From assembly GCF_036898095.1 (NCBI RefSeq), contig NC_090739.1, positions 69,161,674-69,225,673 of the forward strand: DNA of 64,000 bases, given 5' to 3'. This DNA comes from Palaemon carinicauda. Lineage: Eukaryota; Arthropoda; Malacostraca; Decapoda; Palaemonidae. Shown here in pieces: positions 46,957 through 59,097 of the stretch; position 1 is the first letter of the stretch; every line of letters begins with the position of its first letter. The notes under the pieces are model-generated. The model ran no database searches, had not been told where the DNA came from, and was given only the letters and a program-made list of their open reading frames with translations. Made by a program: the position numbers and the translations under genes.

Positions 46957-49259
46957 GGGTGTCCTTCTGCACGAGTGAAGAAGCTATGTCCTTAACCAAT
47001 TGTTGCGGGAACAAAAACTTTGATAAGGGAGCAAAGAGCAGTTCAGATCTCTGACAGGGAGTAACTCCTGCCGAAAGAAAAGAGCAAAGGGACTCTCGCT
47101 TCTTTAAGACTCCCGACGTAAAAGAGGAGGAGAGCTCATTGGAACCATCGCGGATGGCTTTATCCATACAGGACATAATCAGTAAGGAGACATCTCTATC
47201 AGCCGATGAGATTTTCCTACTTAAGGCTCCCAAAGACCAGTCAAGGAAGTTGAAAACTTCAAAGGCTCTGTATATGCCTTTCAGCAGATGGTCAAGGTCC
47301 GAGGAGGACCAACTAATCTTCGAGCGTCTCATGGCTAGGCGGCGGGGAGAGTCTACGAGGCTTGAGAAGTCACCCTGGGCAGAGGCAGGGACTCCCAAGC
47401 CGAGAACTTCTCCCGTGGCATACCAGACGCTCGATCTAGACGAGAGCTGAAGGAGGGAAGGCAAAGGCCGTCTTCCCCAAACTCCTCTTGGTTTCCAACC
47501 AGTCGCCTAAAAGTCGTAAGGCTCTCTTGGAAGAGCGAGAGAGCACAAGCTTTGTAAAGGCTGGCATGTTAGCAGGTAAGCCTAGAGCAAACTCAGACGG
47601 TGGCGAACGAGGAGCAACAGCGACGAAGTGATCGGGAAAAAGCTCCTTGAAAATTAACATGACTTTCTTAAAGTCCATTGATGGAGGAACTGTTCTAGGT
47701 TCGTCTACATCCGAAGGATGATCATCATGATGAGGGTCAGCAACGTCCTCATCTGAAGGATCCTCATCTGACAACTGCTGAGTAACAAGCAAAGGGGTTG
47801 GCAATGCTTGACACGCAGAGTCCACACGCACTGGTGCATTAGTAGCAGTCCAGGACGCAACGTCATGTAACTGCTTAACAGCCTGTGAACTGTCAACAAC
47901 AACAGGAGCGGGAGGACGCTCGACGTCAACTCGAGACTGTTTTGACTGCCTAGACTGAGCAGTCAAAACAACTCTAGACTGCGGTGGTTGACGCTCAGCG
48001 TCAAAACAAGTCAACTCCGCTGGTTGGCGAACGTCCTGAACGTCAACAAGAGCATTAAGAAGTGGCCGAACGTCCAAATGCGGCTGAAAGTCAACACGTG
48101 ACTGCATCGAGTGAGGCTCTACATAGCGTGACTGACGTGACTTAGCTACGCCAACGTCAACAGGACGAGCAAAGGCTCGTTTGGGCGGCTTAAGGCCAGG
48201 ATCTCGATGAGATAAACGGCGAGGATCAACGTGAACCTTATCGGCAGAATAGTCTTCCATAAGGGAGGCGAGCTTAGTCTGCATGTCTTGCAGTATAACC
48301 CATTTAGGATCAACGGGAATGGGTGCGGTAAACGACGGGGTTAACGTCTGAGACAGCACAACCTTGCCTACACCAAGACTCTCTGAGCCTGTGTAACGTT
48401 GTTGCTTAGGCGGCGAGCAGTCTTCCGATGACTGCAACGGGTCAGAGCTGTCCCAATGACTACAGCCAGGACGCTGGACCTGTCCTGAAGGGCCCGACTT
48501 TCGCTTAAGGGGCCTAGAAACCTTGCTCCACGGTTTCTTATGCGAAAAGCCTTCGGATGACGAGGAGAAAATGGGCTCTCTCGTCTTATGGTAGGGGCGA
48601 TCTTGGTGAGACACGCCTGATACCATAGAGGGAACGTCTGTTCGCTGATCAAGGCCTCTCGAACCCATAAGTCGTACGACATTACTTCTCCCCTGGGCTT
48701 GGGAGCTTGCAAGAGGTCTCGGACTAGGTGAACGACAGGCACGAACAGACGAACCCTCGGTCGCAACACTGTTCACAACACTTTGCGCACTAATCACTTT
48801 CCCACTATTTTCCGCTGTGGCACTCTGACACTTAAGCTCTTTAACGTCAGCCATGAGTTGATTACGATCAGTTGCTAACGCTTCAACTCTTTCACCCAAG
48901 GCATGAATGGCACGTAACATGTCTTGCATTGATGGTTCCTGAGTGCCAGAAGGGGGGTTAGGCACAACCACTACAGGGGAAGGATTAGGATCAGGGGCAT
49001 GTGGAGAGGAAAAATCTACTGACCTAGAGGAACTCCTCCTTACCCTATCTCTCTCTAGCTTACGAGAATACTTGTCGTATTCGAGCCAATCGAATTCCGA
49101 AAGGCCCACGCATTCCTCACACCGATCTCCTAATTGACAGGTTTTACCCCGACAATTAGAACACACAGTATGTGGGTCGAGAGAGGCCTTTGGAAGACGC
49201 CTATTACATTCCCTAGCATTACACTTACGAAATCTAGGGGCTTGTGAAGCGTCAGCCAT
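46766..49259 (-). pseudogene. Gag-like ORF1 of DIRS copy 2, frameshifted near its end
   Basis: ATG at 49259 opens 607 codons to 47436; similarity continues in another frame from about 47464 to 46766 (232 codons), implying a small indel near 47440-47460. The N-terminus has a conserved cysteine cluster (CNARECNRRLPK, DPHTVCSNCRGKTC, CEECVGLSEFDW) shared with the fragment at 19600. A hydrophilic, Ser/Pro-rich middle follows, with a possible coiled segment (IHALGERVEALATDRNQLM). The C-terminal part includes FEVFNFLDWSLGALSRKI and ends in a basic tail (RAEGKRGKKRGAKSSRGR) fit for nucleic-acid binding. Structural role inferred from position. Confidence 0.85.
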
Positions 49260-49474
49260 TTTGAATTAGTCAAAGAAAGTCCAAAAAACAATCCAAGTCA
49301 TCAACAATTAAATCTGTCCAATAAAGAGTTCAAGAGTTTAAGTTGAGGAAAAACACCTGCACTGCGAAAGCTCAAACCAAAATGAAGTACTTCACCAAAT
49401 ATGTTGAGAAAACTCCAGGTTATACAGCGAGTATTGATACGTCTTGTCGTCAAGGTCGACAGAGAAGAATTGAA

Positions 49475-49594
49475 GGCTTGTTTACATGCATGTGTGGTAT
49501 CTGGCGATCGCTCGCGAGTTTTTGTGTGTGTTTTCTGTCGAGCCGCTGAGCAGCAGCTATTATATATTCACCGGCTAAGTTAAATATTTAAAAA
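49475..49594 (-). repeat. DIRS copy 2 left inverted terminal repeat (41 bases shorter)
   Basis: Pairs with 43079-43285. The GCGATCGC motif here is followed at once by CAGATACC (minus strand), lacking 41 bases present in the right repeat. Confidence 0.9.
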
Positions 49595-50159
49595 CATTAT
49601 TTCAATAGCTTTATGGCCAAATAAAAAAGTTTGAGAAAAGTGTATTGCAGATGCCTTGCCTTAGTCTTATATCCAATACCAGTGGGGCTTACTCATTAGT
49701 AGCACATATTTCATGTATTATACTGTTAGTACTCACCGTTCTTTGTCCCTAGGGAACCTGTGAAACACCTAATGAGGATCGGTTTCTTTTCGTTTATTGC
49801 AAAAAACACACTGTGTGACTTATTCACTGCTGGCGCCATCATTTCGTTGTTTCAACTGTCAAATTCTGAATATAAACAAACAGACGACAAACGATATACC
49901 TACAACGCCATCTAAATTCTGAGCGGTCAAACTATTGTGTTCACTTTAGAGTTGCCAACTAGTGTATTAACATTCATATTTAGAGTCTTCCTATCTTCCT
50001 TCAGCATATAGTCTTTGGTGCATTGTTTACATCAGAGACTGAAGGGGAGTAGGGGACTTATTGCGCATGCGTTGTTTCAATGCATTGCGGAGCTCTCTGT
50101 GCAATTTTCTGTTGTGACTTTGTGATCTCTTTCCCCATGAAAGTGTTGTCATTAGCCTG
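49595..50159. other. Non-coding stretch
   Basis: No gene recognised. Includes the inverted near-copy of 41820-41850 at about 50000-50030. Confidence 0.5.
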
Positions 50160-50330
50160 CATGACTCCCGGTGTAGGAGGAATTTTTACCCCCGGACTGA
50201 ACCCCTCCCCCCGGGGGAAATTAGTCTAGGATCGATTTCCCCCGGGAAAAGCAGCCCAGGCTGTTATTCCTCCAGGAGGAATTTCAGCCCTAAGATATCC
50301 CTCCCCCCCCGGTCCATTTCTCACCCACCC
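50160..50330 (+). repeat. Palindromic ~32-bp tandem units, cluster 1
   Basis: Degenerate units carry a self-complementary core such as CCCCCGGGGGAA or CCTCCAGGAGG followed by a spacer containing GTCTAGGAT or GCCCAGGCTG. About three to four units occur in + orientation. Each core could form a hairpin. Confidence 0.75.
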
Positions 50331-50392
50331 TTCTTCACAGCGAAACTATTTGGATGACTTAAATAATCAACGGTAAGTTTGACAAAATATAG

Positions 50393-50495
<103 letters not shown>

Positions 50496-50814
50496 ATGTT
50501 ACTCAACGTTTCCAACGTCACGATGCTATTGCTAACGTTAGCAATGCTACGATAATATTGTGTATTTTAAAGCATTTTTCCATATACCCTTTACACAAAA
50601 TATAAATAGGTACAAATGGGTACAGAACCTAACAAACCCACCTAACCTAACCTAGAAGTTCCCAGGTCACAACCCCTAGTCGCGGGCAAGCCCCCGGACC
50701 CCCTTCCCAGGTCACAAACTTGTACTGGCAAGAGGTAATGTTGAACTACGCACTCTAAAAGCATTAAAATTAAAGAAATTAATGGCTTACTTTTATGACC
50801 TGGTGTAATGGTCT

Positions 50815-50990
50815 GTTTTTCCCCCCGTCCGAAATAATGGTCAACTCCAAGCAAAGGGGGAATCTTGGTCCAGAGAGGGGAATATTATCCTGGGACAAAG
50901 TTCCCCCGGGGGATATATATCCTGGGCCATATTTCCCCCGGGGGAATTTCGGGAGGGGGGGGGGGGACAGACCATTACACTGGGAAGGCA
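50815..50990 (-). repeat. Palindromic ~32-bp tandem units, cluster 2 (opposite orientation)
   Basis: On the minus strand the units read TCCCCCGGGGGAA plus a spacer ending GCCCAGGAT or GTCCCAGGAT. The pattern matches cluster 1 but is inverted relative to it. A G run of about 12 lies near 50955-50966. Confidence 0.75.
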
Positions 50991-51172
50991 AACTTCAAGT
51001 TCTCTCTTTGTAGAGGAGTCTGTGGTTACTATGGGTGCAGAATCAATCACACTTCTACTTCTATTTTACTTTATTTACTATCTACACATATATTTACAAT
51101 TTTACCTCGAATATTACTTCAAACTAACCTAAATACTATTTTGTCGATCAGCTGTAATACCCCAAACTTAAC

Positions 51173-51177
<5 letters not shown>

Positions 51178-51211
<34 letters not shown>

Positions 51212-51840
51212 TTGCTAATCAAATACCCTAGTTGGAAAAGCAGGATGCTATAAGCCCAGTGGTTCTAACAGGGAAAATAGCCCGGCGAGGAAAGGAAAAG
51301 AGGAAATAAGAGAAGTAATTAACAATTAAAATAAAATATTTTAAGAAGAGTAACAACAATAAAATAAATATTTCCCATATAAACTATAAAAACTTTAACA
51401 AAACAAGAAAAAAGATAAACAGACAGAACAGGGTGCCCGAGTGTACCCTCAGGCTAGAGAACTCAAACCCAAGAAGGCCATGGTACAGAGGCTATGGCAC
51501 TACCTAAGACTAGAGAACAGTGGTTTGATTTTGGAGTGTCTTTCTCCTAGAAGAGCTGCTTACCATAGGTAAAGAGTCTCTTCTACCCTTACCAAGAGGA
51601 AAGTAGCCACTGAACAATTGCAGTGCAGTAGTTAACCCCTTGGGTGAAGAAGAATTTTTTGGTAATCTCGGTGTTGTCAGGTGTATGAGGACAGAGGAGA
51701 ATCTGTAGAGAATAGGCCAGACTATTCGGTGTCTGGGTAGGCAAAGGAAAAAACCGTAACCAGAGAGAAGGATCCAATGTAGTACCGTCTGGCCATTCAA
51801 AGGAAACAATAACACTCTAGCGGTAGTATTTCAACGGGTG
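51178..51840 (+). repeat. Dispersed repeat family A, copy 2, headed by (TTA)n
   Basis: Starts with a (TTA)n array (51178-51209) like the copy at 9738, then matches it over about 440 bases in the same orientation, with scattered substitutions and a 30-base insertion near 51310-51335. It continues beyond the first copy's end with GGTAATCTCGGTGTTGTC and on to about 51840, which may be the fuller version. Confidence 0.85.
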
Positions 51841-52269
51841 GCTGGTGCCCTGGCCAACCTACTACCTACAATAAATAGCATAAAGTCTAAGCCATTGTAT
51901 ATTAGCTTATATTTAATGGAAAATATATTTTACAGCCAAAATTATTAGATAACCTCATATTTTACTAAATCAACTAAACAAAGTAATTTCGACAATCCTC
52001 TTTCAATAAATTTACCGCTAAATATCTTACTCATCTAGAAGCAGATCTTAATATCTTACACCTAAACATAGATTTGTCATAGGAAAATACTATTAACGCT
52101 GAACTGAAACAGTTAACATGATACAATATTTTTGTCATAATACTATAAGATTTTTTTTTCTTTCCGTAGGGAAAGTCTTATTCCTCTGGTAAATAAGGCA
52201 CCATATAATCTAAAAAAAAAAAAAAAAAAAAAAAAAAAGATTCAAAATATGTCTTTTTTTTTTTTTCAC
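51841..52269. other. AT-rich non-coding stretch
   Basis: No gene recognised. Long A and T runs lie at about 52212-52239 and 52254-52266. Confidence 0.5.
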
Positions 52270-52875
<606 letters not shown>

Positions 52876-52986
52876 TCTTGCAGGTTTCATTAAACTCAAG
52901 ATGACATCTTAATTTTACTATTTTATGCACATATACATATATAATGTATATATCAATCTCCTCTTTATAATGAAAAGCAAGTATGT

Positions 52987-53094
<108 letters not shown>

Positions 53095-53266
53095 TGTCAT
53101 GCTGAATGGCAACCACTTGAAAAGTACAATCTCCCACAAATTTGCCCAAACTGACATGTGATAGTTAGAAAAGGGGGAGGGATGGAAAAGGCTGAATTTG
53201 TGTGTGTACATGTGTGTATTTCTATATTAATATGTAGCCATCATTTTTGATGGGTTGCATACACTA

Positions 53267-53271
<5 letters not shown>

Positions 53272-53353
<82 letters not shown>

Positions 53354-53371
53354 TATATACATACATATACC
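53272..53371. repeat. (TA)n microsatellite at the 3' end of a non-LTR element
   Basis: About 80 bases of TA then TACATACATATAC. It directly follows the minus-strand element's 3' untranslated region. Confidence 0.97.
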
Positions 53372-53599
53372 AAGGTATTTCCCCCAATTTTTGGGGGTAG
53401 TCGACATCAAACAAATGAAACAAAAAAGGGGACCTCTCCCCTTTACGTTCCTCCCAGCATGACAAGGGACTCAACCGAGTTTGGCTGGTACTGCTAGGGT
53501 GCCACAGCCCACCCTCCCCAGTTATCCACCACAGATGAAGCTTCATAACGCTAAATCCCCTACTGCTGCTACCTTCGCGGTCAACCAAGGCACCGGTGG

Positions 53600-54775
53600 A
53601 AGCAGCAGGGCCTAATGGAACTGCGTTCACAATTGCTCGCCATTCATTCCTATTTCTAGCACGCTCTCTTGCCTCTCTCACATCTATCCTCCTATTACCC
53701 AGAGCTTCCTTCACTCCATCCATCCACCCAAACCTTGGCCTTTCTCTTGTACTTCTCCCATCAACTCTTGTATTCATCACCTTCTTTAGCAGATAGCCAT
53801 TTTTCATTCTCTCAACATGGCCAACCTACCTTAACGCATTCATATCCACTCTAGCTGCTAACTCATTTCTTACACCCGTTCTCACCCTCACTACCTTGTT
53901 CCTAACCCTATCTACTCGAGATACACCAGCCATACTCCTTAGACACTTCATCTCAAACACATTCAATTTCTGTCTCTCTGTCACTTTCATTCCCCACAAC
54001 TCCGATCCATACATCACAGTTGGTACAATCACTTTCTCATACAGAATTTTTTTTACATGCATGCCCAACCCTCTATTGTTTACTACTCCCTTAACTACCC
54101 CAAACACCTTGCATCCTTCATTCACTCTCTGACGTACATCTGCTTCCACTCCACCATTTGGTGCAACAACAGACACCAAGTACTTAAACTGACCCACCTC
54201 CTCAAGTAACTCTCCATTCAACATGACATTCAACCTCGCACCACCTTCCCTTCTCGTACATCTCATAACCTTACTCTTACCCACTTTAACTTGTAACTTC
54301 CTTCTTTCACACACCCTTCTAAATTCTGTCACTAATCGGCCAAGCTTCCCTTCTGCGTCCACAACCAGTACAGTATCATCCGCAAATAACAACTGATTTA
54401 CCTCCCATTCATGGTCATTCTCGTCTACCAGTTTCAATCCTCATCCCAGCACTCGAGTATTCACCTCTCTCACCACTCCATCAACATACAAGTTAAACAA
54501 CCACGGTGACATCACACATCCCTGTCTCAGCCCCACTCTCATCGGAAACCAATCGCTCACTTCATTTCCTATTCTAACACATGCTTTACTACCTTTGTAG
54601 AAACTTTTCACTGCTTGCAACAACCTTCCACCAGCTCCATATAACCTCATCACATTCCACATTGCTTCCCTATCAACTCTATCATATGCTTTCTACAGAT
54701 CCATAAACACAACATACACCTCCTTACCTTTTGCTAAATATTTCTCGCATATCTGCCTAACTGTAAAAAACTGAT
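53600..54775 (-). pseudogene. Non-LTR RT, second half (palm to C-terminus)
   Basis: Reads NQFFTVRQICEKYLAKGKEV, KAYDRVDREAMW, MRVGLRQGCVMSPWLFN, the catalytic LLFADDTVLVVDAEGKL, and the downstream VGKSKVMRC, GSELWGMKVTERQ and GRSTRERPRFGWMDGV text typical of the C-terminus. Four in-frame stops stand where a Glu (DLEKAYDR), Arg (before GLKLV) or Trp (ALRWVGHVERM) codon is expected, each one base from the expected codon, so decay is by point mutation more than indels. Confidence 0.85.
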
Positions 54776-55666
54776 TCATTTGTTTCTATGATATTAGAAT
54801 TGGTTGTTAATTCACTAGGAACACTTGTTACAACAGTATTATCAGTTTCTTTTTCGCTTTCAACAGGACCATCATAATCATTATTCAATATTTCATTGTT
54901 AGACTGATTAAAATCACCGAAATATCTATGTATCAATTGATCCGAATAATTTTTTCATATCATATTACCTGAACAATATACTTGCACTTTATAATTTCTT
55001 AACCCCAATACTTCCACAATTCTGCTTTCCAACCATGGTGGACCTTTACCATAGTTACGTGCAAACACAGCATCATCAACTTTGTACGTTTTCTTCATTT
55101 GAAATACTATCCTTACATTGTTTACTTTCTTTCAGTTTTACATCTACAGTACCTCTAAAATTTCTATTAAACATAATCTCTGCAGGAGCTTTTCCTGTAG
55201 ACGAATGTACAGTTCTATAATTATAAAGGAAACGACAAACCCTAGTAGTATAATCTCCCTCTTTAAATTTTCTTAAACCCTCCTTAAATGTTCTTACAGA
55301 TCTTTCTCCAAGACCATTAGAGGCTGGGTGATACGGGGCAGAACACACATGTTTTATACCATTCTTTTGCAAAAACATTTCCAATTCTTGTGATACAAAA
55401 TTGGGGGCATTATCTGACACTATCATGTCTGGCTAGCCAAAATTAGAAAACACTTCCCTTAGGTGATTTATAGTGACACCCGATGTAGCAGAACTAGAAC
55501 ATTTTATATCTAAAAACTTACTGTAAGAGTCAATGACAATTAGAAAATATTTACCATCTATAAGGACCTGCATAGTCCATGTGGACCCTAGACCACGGTT
55601 TTCTTGTATTAGATCATGACAACGTATTAGCTGATGGTTGTTTATAATTCTTAAAACAAATATCAC
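54776..55666 (-). pseudogene. Gypsy integrase core and C-terminal tail, broken
   Basis: After a frameshift near 55567 the core continues: DGKYFLIVIDSYSKFLDI, TAG at 55433 in place of a likely Trp, then MIVSDNAPNFVSQELE and HPASNGLGERSVRTFKEGLR, which carry the remaining acidic residues of the D,D-35-E triad. A C-terminal segment (VDDAVFARNYGKGPPWLESR, VEVLGLRNYKVQV) resembles the usual tail, and the text ends at SNIIETNE at the breakpoint. The first catalytic Asp lies upstream in MDYAGP, in the preceding frame. Confidence 0.85.
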
Positions 55667-58070
55667 AATTCTTTGTCATCTCTGCAAGGTCCTGGTCAAT
55701 CTTTGGCCACCAAACCCATTTCCTAGCCTCAGCTTTCATGGCATTTATTCCATTATGGCCATTATGTAAATGAGTCAATACCCTACACCTCAATTCTACA
55801 GGTATTACAATACGATTCCTGTATAACACTACCTCATCATGAAGAGACAATTCATCTTTAACATTACAATATTCCATGAGAGACAAATTATTTTCTTTAG
55901 TCCAGCCGAATCTTAGACAATTAATTAACTGAAACATCACTTTATCTTTCTTATTATACTGACTAATTACCTTATAAGAAATTTCGTCAAAATCCAGCAA
56001 TTCCACTAATCTTACATACTCGGCCAGAATCCCAGACTGAATTTCATCTTCTACTGGAAGACGGCTAAGTGCATCGGCTATAACATTTTCCTTTCCAGGT
56101 TTATACACTAGATCAAAGTCATATTGCGAAAGTAACAAGGCCCATCTTTGTATCCTAGAATTAGCATTCTGAGTAATTGGCTTATCTTTACCAAACAATC
56201 TTAACAATGGTTTATGGTCCGTTCTGACCATAAATGTTCTACCCAAAAGAAAATATCTAAGTCTTTTGACAGCAAAAATCAAGGACAGTCCCTCTCTATC
56301 CAACTGTGAATATTTCATCTCAGCACTACTCAATTTCTTGCTGGCAAAATAGATAGGTCTTTCTACTCCATGGACCTTTTGCAATAAGACACATCCTACT
56401 CCAACGGGTGAAGCATCAACTTCAATAATCAAGGGATATGACCCATCAAAATTTGCTAACACCTTAAAGTCTACAAAATCTTGCTCTAGACATTTAAATG
56501 CCTTCTGTTCAACCTTTGTCCATTTAAACTTGGCCCCTTTCTTCAATAAATCATACAATGGAGATAATTTAGTTGAAAAATTCTTAATAAATCTACAGTA
56601 AAATGTAATCATCCCTAAAAATGAGTGAACCTCTGCTACTAAGGTAGGACATGGAGCCTCTAAAATTGCTCTTACCTTCTTTGGGGATGGTTTTATTCCT
56701 TCTTTTGATATACAGTAACCTAAATATTCAATACATTCCGTATTTAAAACTGTTTTACTCTTATTTATCAGTACATTATACGATTGCAACACCTTTAAAA
56801 CTCTCTTGAGTCTCTCATCATGCTCATCTTTATTTTCACCACTGACAACTATATCGTCCATATATGCAGCAACACCCTCAATATTACATAAGATCTGTGA
56901 AATAAATCTTTGAAAAATCCCAGGAGAAGAGGATAAGCCAAATGGCAACCTCTTGTATTTATACATCCCCTTGTGTGTATTAATAACTAAAAACTCTTGA
57001 CTTTGTTCTTCAACAGGTATCTGCAAATATGCATTCTTCAAATCAATCTTAGAAAAAATTTTGCCTTTACCAACACTGCACAACAGTTCATCAATTTTAG
57101 GCAAAGGGTATCTATCACATTGTATTTGCTTATTCAAATGTTTAAACTCTGCACATATGCGAATTTCCTTCTTATTTTCCTTTAACACAGGTACAATAGG
57201 TGCAGCCCATTCAGTATGAGAAACAGATTCTATAATATTTTCACGTACTAGTTTATCAAAGGCCACTTCAACCATTTCTTTATGGTAAAATGGAACAGTG
57301 CGTGCTTTTACAAATTTTGGAATAGCATCATTCTTTAAATGAATTCTCGCTACAATTCTAGAAATAGGTTTGCCTACATCGACATTATAATCTTCAAACA
57401 CTTGTTCAACACTTACATTATGAACATTGTTAACCTTGGTACTTTCATCTAATCCTGCCAAATAAATTCTAACATGTTTCATTAGATTTTTTCCACATAA
57501 ATTTGTGTTATTTGAACCAACAACATAAAAGACTTGTAATACCTCATATCCATTATACACAACAGGAGTAATCACTTTTCCCAAAACCTTTATATTAAAA
57601 TCATCATAAGCCTGTAAGGGTTTCTTACATTGTTCAACTTTCAAATTTAACTTCTCAACCCAATCTTTATTCAAAGTTGAAACAGTCGCACCACTATCAA
57701 TCTCAAATGGGACCTGCATCTTATTAACCGAAAAATAAAATTGCTCAGCATGAACAGCATAGATTTTATCTCTGACAGTTAACAATTTATCATCCTCATC
57801 ATCATCACTTAATGATACATCTTGACCCTCCACCATCTTTACACTTTTCCTACTATTAAACTTGGGTTTACTGTTAAAATCCTTCTTGCTCAGTTGACTT
57901 GAACCTTTAGCTGTACCATAACCACTCTCTCTTTTGGCTTCTTTACAAACGTTCTGTAAATGACCCTTTTTATGACAATTATTACATGATAAATGCTTAA
58001 ATCTACAATAAAAGCTGTCATGGGAGAAACCACGATGTTCACAAGATAAACCTACATACTTTCTTCTCAC
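55614..58070 (-). pseudogene. Gypsy pol: zinc knuckle, protease, RT, RNase H and integrase start
   Basis: An 818-codon open stretch. Near the start is a CCHC knuckle (CNNCHKKGHLQNVC); then the protease active site FEIDSGATVSTL; RT with LKNAYLQIPV, LPFGLSSSPGIFQRF and the catalytic YMDDIVV; RNase H with IIEVDASPVGVGCVL, YSQLDREGLSLIFAVKRLRY and TDHKPLL; ADALSRLP; and the integrase zinc finger (HLHNGHNG ... CDIC). It ends at a TGA at 55614-55616 that stands for a Trp codon before SNTRKPW. This is the order of Ty3/gypsy (Metaviridae-like) elements. No envelope gene is seen. Confidence 0.92.
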
Positions 58071-58115
58071 AACCTGAACCTGTGACTGAACCTCCTCTTT
58101 CTCACTTACAAATGC

Positions 58116-58600
58116 TTAATCCATATTCAAAATTCTCTCCAAAATAGCCTGAGAGGTCATTGCTTGGAGATCTATGTTGAGAGCCACTAAATTTGAAAAA
58201 TAAACTTCGGCATCTACAGCCATAAATAACTGATATCTTATTCTACTGTCAAATTGGTTGCCAAAACTACAATGCTTTGCTAGATCCTTTAAATCAGCAT
58301 ACAATTCTTTTACACTTTCATCCTTCCTTTTTTTTCCTTTGCTGGAAAGCTATCAAACTTCTGCGATAAGAAGGCTTAATAATAAAATGACCTTCCAATA
58401 ACTGAACCAATTCACCATAAGACTTTGTGTGGGGCAAATCAGGAGCACAAAGATTGCCCAAAACACTAAAAACCTCAGTACCCAATGACACAAGCAGGGC
58501 ATTTTTTTTCATCAGCCTCAGTAACATTTAAATGACCAAATTGCGCCTCTAATAGGCTTAACCATAATTCCAAGGAAATTTTCGATGGATTAAAACAATC
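58116..58600 (-). pseudogene. Gypsy gag remnant, two frames
   Basis: Starts mid-protein at DCFNPSKISLELWLSLLEAQ, continues as GTEVFSVLGNLCAPDLPHTK and ELVQLLEGHF, shifts frame at an A run near 58325 (QQRKKK), and ends with MTSQAILERILNMD before a TAA at 58116 that separates it from the knuckle. The text is a capsid-like helical region. The first residues and the 5' LTR are lost at the inversion breakpoint. Confidence 0.8.
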
Positions 58601-58762
58601 AATTCCAATATCATAGAAACAAATGATGTACCTTCAAGAGATATTATTAATGTACCTTCTAGAGATGTAAGTAATAGTTACTGTGATGAGTTACCTATAC
58701 AGACTGCAGTAGTGAGAAGGTCACAAAGGAATGTAAAACCACCTGATCGTCTTAATCTATAA
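58601..58762 (+). pseudogene. Inverted C-terminus of the gypsy polyprotein
   Basis: The + strand frame runs NSNIIETNDVPSRD through VVRRSQRNVKPPDRLNL and TAA at 58760-58762. The RRSQRN..PPDRL ending is typical of gypsy polyproteins. The first 26 bases repeat those at the far end of the body, so this is the direct continuation of the body's last text. Confidence 0.85.
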
Positions 58763-58892
58763 TTAAGCGTTTTGAATTCATATAGAATTTTCAGGTTCCC
58801 TTGTTTAAAGAATTTTGATGATTTATTTTTTATACGTGATGTTTAAAGAATTTTGATTTATTTTTTTTTATTTTGCAATTATTGCAAATTCT

Positions 58893-59097
58893 AGGGGAAA
58901 AGAATGTTATGATATAAGTGATTTAATCCTTTATTTATAATAAGGTTATCCCCTTTATTGCACCTCTCTTGTTTTCATTGTACTTATACCCGCGGTTGTG
59001 TTTCGAACGTTCATATTGTTGAGCGGACCGAGCCCCCACATTCCAACAATAAACGGGAAGCCATGATTTCGTCCTCTTATTGAGTCAAACCTCTACA
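58893..59097 (+). repeat. Polypurine tract and 3' LTR of the gypsy element
   Basis: The tract AGGGGAAAAGAA (58893-58904) precedes an LTR of about 193 bases that starts TGTTATGATATAAG at 58905 and ends TCTACA at 59097. An AATAAA lies at 59048-59053. The flanking CTACCTCTTCT belongs to the non-LTR host element. No second LTR copy is found at 54776. Confidence 0.82.

Larger units (their letters stand above)
43079..49594 (-). mobile_element. DIRS-like tyrosine-recombinase retrotransposon, copy 2 (nearly intact)
   Basis: About 6.5 kb, read on the minus strand from 49594 to 43079. Left inverted terminal repeat about 49594-49475, right repeat 43285-43079 with an outer extension, and an internal complementary region at 43317-43413. 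Order: gag-like ORF, RT/RNase H, tyrosine recombinase, with overlapping frames as in DIRS1-class elements. The lesions I can see are one frameshift at the end of gag, one TGA in RT and a 41-base deletion in the left terminal repeat. It is related to, but a distinct subfamily from, copy 1: its ends read GGTGAATATATAA rather than GGTGATTATATAA. Confidence 0.95.
54776..59097 (-). mobile_element. Ty3/gypsy retrotransposon inserted in the non-LTR element, with inverted 3' end
   Basis: Body on the minus strand: gag from about 58600, protease, RT, RNase H, integrase and a C-terminal tail down to 54776. At 58601 the orientation flips: 58601-59097 on the + strand holds the end of the same polyprotein, the polypurine tract and the 3' LTR. 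A 26-base sequence (AATTCYAATATCATAGAAAC then AAATGA) is present at both breakpoints, at 54778-54803 in complement and at 58601-58626. The 5' LTR and gag start are missing. It interrupts the host element's RT between GFRRG and QFFTVRQ. Confidence 0.88.

Noticed and set aside
50629..50655. CCTAACCTAACCTA, telomere-like repeat
   Set aside because: Fewer than three units of the arthropod CCTAA repeat, likely chance. A similar GGTTAGGTTAGG occurs near 40950.
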